From: Tipula vernalis
Taxonomy: Eukaryota > Arthropoda > Insecta > Diptera > Tipulidae
Length of the DNA: 64,000 bases
NCBI GenBank assembly: GCA_958295665.1
Contig: OY282560.1
Span: 93,038,311-93,102,310 of the forward strand
Direction: 5' to 3'
Positions 58,201 to 64,000 of the stretch are shown piece after piece. The notes under the pieces are model-generated. The model saw only the letters and a program-made list of their open reading frames with translations, was not told where the DNA came from and ran no database searches. Within the stretch, counting starts at the first letter, position 1. Every line of letters begins with the position of its first letter. The translations under genes were made by a program, and so were the position numbers.

Positions 58201-59310
58201 GACGATACCACAGTAGGTACCTGCATAGGGTAACCTGGAGGAAGTATGAAAAATCGCCTTAAAAAAACTGAGCTTCTTAAACAGAATTCAATAAATATTG
58301 CAAGACACTATAATAACATTTTGGTTATTAGGAAACAATTTTCATAACCACTCCAGGCCATTACTACATTTTCAGGTTCCAGCACCAAATGGAGCACGTT
58401 TGTCAATGGATTTTAGTGAAATGTTATATCTGAGTTATTAAGCCGATTCTATCAGTAGTTCCTAATATAAAAGTGAATTATTGACGCTCTGAAAATTTCT
58501 TGGGTCACCTCATTTGGGGTCGGATTTGTTAAATAAAATAAGAACCTAATCCAAGAAATATTGCGGAATACCACTAATGATATTTTGGTTGAAGCCATTT
58601 ATTAGAAACATTTTTTCTTATTTTTACATAGACGTTTGTGGATGAATTTTAATAGAATTTATATCTGAGATTTAAGAGGTTAAGTCAATTCTTTAAGTAG
58701 TTCCTAATAGAAAATTTATTAATTAATTATTTATTTAATAATCTGGAGTCGGATTTCTTAATTAAACCATGGTTGAAATTCAGGGTATTTTTCGGTTGAA
58801 ACTTTAAATCACAAATGATATTCGCCAAATTTACTTGTATGTATATACTTAGGTAATTCAGCCTATCTTCGTCTCCAGCATCAAAAGGATGGAACAAGAG
58901 CATTTGTTGAGTGAAATTTATTATCAGCAATATTTTGTGAATTCTATAAATAGTTCCTATTATAAAACATATTATTTCAGGGGCTGGAAAAAATGTCTAT
59001 CGTAAGGTAGAGTTGGAGTTAGAATTTTTAAAATAAAACATGGCCCAACAACAAGAAATATTTAGGAACACTTTTCGTACTAATGGTATTTTGATCGATA
59101 CCTTAAATCAAAAATTATATTTTCAAGTTTTGGTTTTCCATACACAGCTAACCCAGACAATTTTCTCCGCTACCAGCACCGAATAGAAGACACACTTTTG
59201 CCGATGTATTTTAGTGCCATTTTATTTCGAAGATATTCAGCCGATTAGATATAATGAGTTCCTAAACCTAAAACATATTAAATCAGTCGTTTGTGCTGGA
59301 GTTCGAATTA
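58200..59310. repeat. Degenerate tandem repeat, unit about 235-300 bp, four copies
   Basis: Recurring order in each copy: ccagcaccaaatgga.cac.tttgtc..tg.attttagtg, then atctgagttattaagccgatt, then tagttcctaatataaaa, then a ggtcggatttgttaaataaaa block and an aagaaatatt..ggaa block. The tagttcctaa landmark occurs at about 58458, 58696, 58948 and 59248. Strongly diverged. Confidence 0.6.
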
Positions 59311-59330
59311 AATTTTTTACCCAAAACAGG

Positions 59331-59570
59331 TCCAGAGAAATCTGGACGTCTGTCGCCCTATTCTTACCTAGATCCTACCTAGGCGAGAAGGAGAATGTCA
59401 AAATAAAACTGAAAGACAATTTCTGGTGTCAGCATTTAACCTTGCCAGACAAGAAAGATGCATGGGAGTCTGGATTTTATTCAAATGTAAGCAAAGGATT
59501 TGAGAATATTGATGTCACGGGGAATTGGACGAATACGGCACTCAAAGTGTTAATGAAAATCCCTTTTTAA
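59331..59570 (+). CDS. Unidentified ORF, possibly a terminal exon
   Basis: Not recognised. From about 59331 the plus frame reads SREIWTSVALFLPRSYLGEK, then acidic/lysine-rich residues, FWCQHLTLPDKKDAWESGF and IDVTGNWTNTALKVLM, stopping at TAA (59568-59570). The preceding tttacccaaaacag|gt resembles a 3' splice acceptor, and the codon choice is less AT-extreme than the surroundings. The longer frame that starts at 59214 includes part of the upstream degenerate repeat, so that ATG is doubtful. It could equally be a relic of a transposon ORF. Confidence 0.35.
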   Translation, partial: SREIWTSVALFLPRSYLGEKENVKIKLKDNFWCQHLTLPDKKDAWESGFYSNVSKGFENIDVTGNWTNTALKVLMKIPF

Positions 59571-60361
59571 AAACATTTTTTAAGTAATTTTACAGATGAA
59601 AGATCGAACAATTTCAAAAGCTAGCAATTTTCTTATGACAAAAACTAAATATTTGCGAACCAATTTTTTATCTTTAGTGTACATTTTTTTGACTTGCTTT
59701 ATTTGCCGATTTAAAAAGTTGTTAGCATCTAAATGCTATTCTTTTACAAAAACAAACAAAAGTTAGGGGAAAATATAATTCGAAATTAAAAACCGCTTGG
59801 TCCTATTTTTGATTCCTCTTGTGGCTGATAGAAAACGGGTTGGTCTCGTTATCCAAAATAAAATAATCCCAAAACAACAACAAAAACCAAACAAATTTTT
59901 CAAATATTATTTTAATTCGCTTTATACCTGAGGATTGGGGCTGCCGCCCTAAGCTCCCACATTGACGATTTTTTTAAATTCTACTATTCATAGAAATTGG
60001 AACATATTTGAAAGATTTCTGTTTTTTAATAATCACCTACATACTAAAATAGAGAACACCCCAAAGCCGCTTAGCATTGGTCATTTCTGCGCAAGGAAGA
60101 CAAGAAATTATGTAGCTTCCTTTTGTTTTCATATTGTAGTTAATTAAAAATGGGTTCTTCCTTTTTAATGGGGTACGTTATTTTGTATTTTTTGGGATTT
60201 TTGTTTTCTTTTTGAATATGATGCCCATAGAAAACTTGGACTAATGCTATGTGTGCTTCAAGCGACTAAACAAAAATGAATTTTGAGGTTCAGCTTTTGT
60301 CGCACAGATAACAGTCGAAAAGGTTTTAGTGCGCCAATATCCATTTTTAAACAAACAATTG
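59571..60361. other. AT-rich spacer left of the hAT element
   Basis: No gene or termini recognised. Confidence 0.4.
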
Positions 60362-60369
60362 ATGACTTC
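60362..60369. repeat. hAT target site duplication, left
   Basis: atgacttc, repeated at 63494-63501. Confidence 0.85.
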
Positions 60370-61278
60370 TAGTGTTTCATCTCGAGAAATTTAACAAAAA
60401 TCTAATCTCGATTTCTCGAGAAAAATATTTTTCCTTCATTTAAAAAATAAAGTTCAAGTATACTAAAAACAATCAAAATTATAAATTTTTGCGCTTCTCG
60501 GAACAAAAGAGAACTAAAATGATGGTAAGGCAGATTTATGTACCGCTGCACTCTAAATAGTTTGACATTTTGTGTGAAATGCAAAACAATCATACACAAC
60601 AAATTTTCAAGAAACAATAGTTATTGAGGTAAGTAAAATATTTTATGTAAATGAACAACCCGATGATGTTTGGAAACATTTTACCAAAAACAATAAAGAT
60701 GCATCAAACTGCAATATTTGTGGTAAAACCATATTATGTAAAGGATCTGCAACCACTGGTCTTCATAGACATTTGAATACTATACATTCTTTGAAAAGAA
60801 AAGAGCCAGATCCGAGCACCAGTGGAAAAAGTTGTCTCGCGCATAAGAGATGTGTTCAATTCAACAGTGATATTCAAAAAATCGATAAATTCATGTCAAG
60901 GCAGTGTCCGTCGATGATTGAAGTAATTGCTCAATTAGTTGCTGTTGATGGGTTTTCTTTCCATAGAATTACAAAAGTAGCTTAATTCGACAAAGTATGA
61001 TCGCTAAAGGATTTAACAATTTTCCGGAAAACTTTTCAGATGTAAAGAAACTAAGTAGTCATTAAATTTTTTGAAACTAAAAAACTTGAGTTACTAAATA
61101 AAATTAATTTTATAAAAAACAGTAACAAAAAGTTTAGCATATCCTTGGACGAATGGACTAGCGTCAACAACAAAAGATTTGTGGATGTTCACTTATATTA
61201 TAATATCACTGAATCGGATAATTTGGGCCTAAGCCCTTTAAATGGAAGTTGTTCGGCGGAAATGATTGTAAATTTAGT

Positions 61279-61291
61279 CAACGAGAAACTA
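61279..61291. repeat. LINE-derivative target duplication, left
   Basis: caacgagaaacta, repeated exactly at 62042-62054. Confidence 0.85.
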
Positions 61292-62041
61292 TTATTATTA
61301 TTATTGGAGGGCCATGCGGGCGATCAGCCACCTCGCACTGCGACCTAAGAGATCTATTGTGCTTGACCCTGCTTAATTATCCGCCCAGTCATTATTCAGG
61401 TTGTTAATAAACCTGACAATACTGCCTCCCGGTACGTGATACATACTATCTGGGCTTATTGCTCTCCCTCCTAGATGTTTACTGCAGCATGTAGTTCCGC
61501 TAGAAGACGGTAGCATTGGCGCCCAAGGACCTCGAGAGGGTTGTCCCACTCCCTTATATTCCTACTCCTGCCCCGTATTCCGTTTGATTTTACTCTTACG
61601 AGTTGCTGGGAATTGCAAATCGTGTGTAGGTCACCCTGCTTTACTGCAGGAAGGCTAAATAAAACTGGAGGGTGCCTGGTATCCAGAGTCCGCATATTTT
61701 TGACTGATTAACCTATCAGCCATTCATCTATCGGCATATGCTGTTCCACCTTAGATTAGTGTTTTTGTCAAGGTTTTCTCCTTTAGCGCTGTACTTTAGC
61801 CTTTGCCAAATGGCCAAAAATGTGCCAAATGGCCTTAGTTACCAGTGGTTGCCACGAGGAGGCAGCACGTACACTTGCGAATTGTGAACAGGTTACTCCT
61901 TACACAATTGTACCCATCACGGAGCTGCCTAATGACAAGAACAGCTCACTTGATGCGCACCCTACTGGAAGGTTATGGAGCTGGTAGATTAATCTACTCA
62001 ACTTTCGTCCCCCTCACCCCCTCCAATAGACGCTAAACCAC
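61292..62041 (-). mobile_element. Non-autonomous, internally deleted LOA-type LINE derivative, copy 2
   Basis: 750 bp, colinear with 7317-8071, including the same internal junction (cctagatgttta..gcatgtagttccgct) where the full LOA-like element has about 0.6 kb more. 3' TAA microsatellite tail at 61292-61305. Perfect 13-bp target duplication. It lies inside the hAT transposase coding region. Copy 2 differs from copy 1 by small indels, for example a single versus triple ttgattaacctatcagcc unit and an extra tggagggtgcctgg segment. Confidence 0.88.
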
Positions 62042-63501
62042 CAACGAGAAACTAAAATTATTTGGAATTGAAATAAAAAATGATATTATTAGTGTTATGT
62101 CGGATGGGGCTGCTGTGATGCAAAAATTTGGTAGGTTGTCTCCTTCCCACCAACAACTGTGTTAAAAGCATGGAATTCATTTGGCTGTTATTAAAGTCTT
62201 ATATATTAACAAAAACGAATATATCATTAACATACCATCATCATCAGCCTCACAGTCTGAAAATAGTGAGGATCAGAATAGTTCAAGTTCAGAACTAGAA
62301 ACCGTCGAAATTTCAAATAATTTATTACGATCAACAATGGCAGCTACCATCACTCAAATTAGGAAAGTTGTAAACATTTTTCGAAACTCTCCCGTACGGA
62401 ACAACATCCTTCAAACATACGTCGTCGAAGTCGAAAAAAAAAAATTAAAGTTAATTGCGGACTGTAAAACCAGGTGGAACCCGTTAGAATCCATGCTTGA
62501 ACGATTTGTACGACTCAAGGAACCAATCAAGAAGGCATTGGGTGATTTAAAGTTGGCGAAAATGATAAATGAAGAACACAACCTCTCTCTATTACTGTAA
62601 AAAGCCTCAGTAGGGAAGATGCCACTTTGTTAACGGCGAAAGGGGCTCTTAAACTTTTATTTAATAGTCTTGAAAAACAAAATACTGAGTTGAGTAAAGA
62701 AATGATGGTTTCATTAAAAACTGAACTTTCAAAACGGCAAGATGAAGTATTTGTATCTCTAATGAAGTATCTGAATAATCCACAATCATTTTCAATTCGA
62801 GAAAATTCTTCTAAATCGGAAATTTTAAAATTAGCAAGGAATTTGTTAACTCAACTGAACGGAGCGAAGGAGAAAGAATTTATCGATGGCTCCGAAAGTT
62901 TAGGAAATCCGGACTGTTCTGAAAATCATACGTTGTCATTACAAGAGCAGTTGGAATTATCAATTTTGGAAATGTCAAAAGAGTTTCAAGTTCAACCGCA
63001 TTTGTCAGGATAATATGAAAACTTTAAGTAAGGAAATAAGTACATATTTTTGAAAACATGGGAAAAAGAAGTGACTCAAAACAATTATTGTTAAATTCGC
63101 TTTTAACAATCAAACCAACATCAACGAAGAATGAACGGAATTTTTCCACGGCTAGTGAATTCGTAACCAAAAAAAATGAAGCCGATTTTATCTAATGAGG
63201 CTCTAAATGCTTTATGCTTTTTAAAAAGTTATTTTAAAAGAAAGTCAAATTGAATTTTTTTTACTGTCAAAACAAAATGTTCTGAATTGGTATAATTTTA
63301 AAGATTTAAGTTTGAATAAAATTATTAAATTTATTATTTACAATTAAAAAAAATAGTTTCATTTAATATTCATAGTTCAAAAATTAGTGTAACGATACGT
63401 TGATTTTTAATTTGACGTTATAACCGAAGAATTCTAAGAAAATATATTTCTCGAGATTTCTCGATAAATAGATATTTCTCGTTTTCAACATTAATGACTT
63501 C

Positions 63502-64000
63502 TATATTAGTACCATTTTCATATAAACTATAGAAACTAATCGTACTTTAGTTAATTAGTCTATTTGTGCCTGAAATGGCATAAATTAAAGATGTCATCTA
63601 TAAATGACTAGTATGCACTAAAAATGTAGATCAGTCGACAATTAAGTAGAAAATATTGATATGAGGCACTCATCTTCTGTATCCATAAATTGTTCGAACA
63701 AACCGTAAGTAGTAGTAAGCCTTCACTTAGTCTCAATACTTAACCAACCTAAACAAAAAAAAAATCAATAAATTTAATAATTTGTAAAATCAATGTATCG
63801 TCATTCCGCGAATCTTGATGAATTTTTCTCCGACCCCTAATAGAAAAAGGTGGCCGACTCCTGATTCCACTGATCAATTAAAAACGATAATTAAAAACAA
63901 TTGTATGATCCGATAAACAATTGCTACCATAATAAAAAATATCAAACACTTTCCTTTCCACCTTGCCTTAATTTTGATTCATTCGCTTATCTCTCGTCAT
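63502..64000. other. AT-rich spacer at the right window edge
   Basis: No gene, repeat or RNA gene recognised. Confidence 0.4.

Larger units (their letters stand above)
60640..63230 (+). pseudogene. hAT transposase with BED zinc finger, broken
   Basis: The N-terminal BED finger runs from about 60659 (VWKHFTKNN, CNICGKTI, TGLHRHLNTIH). 61145-61291 carries SLDEWTSVNNKRF with the first catalytic Asp. The frame is cut by the LINE derivative in codons for VNEKL and resumes at 62055 with KLFGIEIKND and VMSDGAAVMQKFG (second Asp), then a TAA after QQLC and HGIHLAV. 62181-62600 has LIADCKTRWNPLESMLERF. 62627-63013 follows. The C-terminal dimerisation domain (about 63090-63230) keeps IKPTSTKNERNFSTASEFV and LSNEALNALCFLKSYF in shifted frames. 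The upstream start is unclear. Confidence 0.88.
60370..63493 (+). mobile_element. hAT transposon, interrupted
   Basis: Flanked by the 8-bp duplication atgacttc. Termini tagtgtttcatctcgagaaa and, inverted at the right, taatgttgaaaacgagaaat agree with hAT-type TIRs. Subterminal repeats of tctcgagaaa/tttctcgag are present at both ends (60380-60422 and 63448-63480). Of its 3124 bp, 763 (61292-62054) come from the LINE derivative and the second copy of its target duplication, leaving 2361 bp. Confidence 0.92.

Noticed and set aside
60627..60636. gag|gtaagt splice-donor consensus before the hAT BED finger
   Set aside because: The BED finger reading frame continues straight through it, and I see no evidence for an upstream exon.

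Overview
This window looks like part of an insect nuclear genome, and a dipteran fly is the most likely source (inference from AT-rich sequence and the mix of BEL/Pao, copia, Jockey, LOA-like, mariner, Tc1 and hAT elements). I found no host gene with a recognisable product. Almost everything that can be named is transposable-element or tandem-repeat DNA, and every large coding region belongs to a mobile element carrying frameshifts, stops or deletions. No tRNA, rRNA or CRISPR array was recognised.

Layout. 1-4560: BEL/Pao retrotransposon on the minus strand, cut by the window edge, with a primer-binding site matching the tRNA-Tyr 3' end. 5160-6075: 5'-truncated LOA-like LINE. 7317-8071: 0.75-kb internally deleted LOA derivative. 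8100-15340: AT-rich DNA with decayed repeats, a relic DDE transposase and a long inverted repeat. 15342-16868: Tc1-like element with Sleeping-Beauty-style IR/DR ends. 17056-19517: MITE-like elements. 20562-24974: copia-type retrotransposon inserted in a ~110-bp tandem array. 27189-33174: a mariner broken by a Jockey-clade LINE that is flanked by a perfect 151-bp duplication. 34476-39408: LOA-like LINE inserted in a 33-bp minisatellite. 39900-42935: Tc1/mariner relics, an inverted repeat dimer and a CR1/Jockey-like reverse transcriptase fragment. 42938-45797: a 159/128-bp satellite between two same-orientation copies of a dispersed repeat. 47271-48529: a mariner with two stops. 48810-49130: another block of the 33-bp minisatellite. 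49188-50421: Tc1-derived foldback. 53440-55300: one mariner nested in another. 55794-57242: long inverted-repeat element. 57364-57581: pogo/Tigger-like MITE. 58200-59310: degenerate tandem repeat followed by an unidentified ORF. 60370-63493: hAT element with an 8-bp target duplication, itself interrupted by the second LOA derivative with a 13-bp duplication.

How the parts relate. The nesting gives a relative chronology: a decayed mariner was hit by a second mariner; a mariner was hit by Jockey; the 33-bp minisatellite by LOA; the 110-bp array by copia; the hAT by the LOA derivative. The derivative occurs twice with the same internal deletion, so it looks like a mobilised non-autonomous family rather than two independent deletions. 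The features most worth a second look are the 151-bp target duplication with an 18-G run at the Jockey 5' junction, the 33-bp minisatellite shared by separate loci, and the satellite bracketed by two repeat copies.
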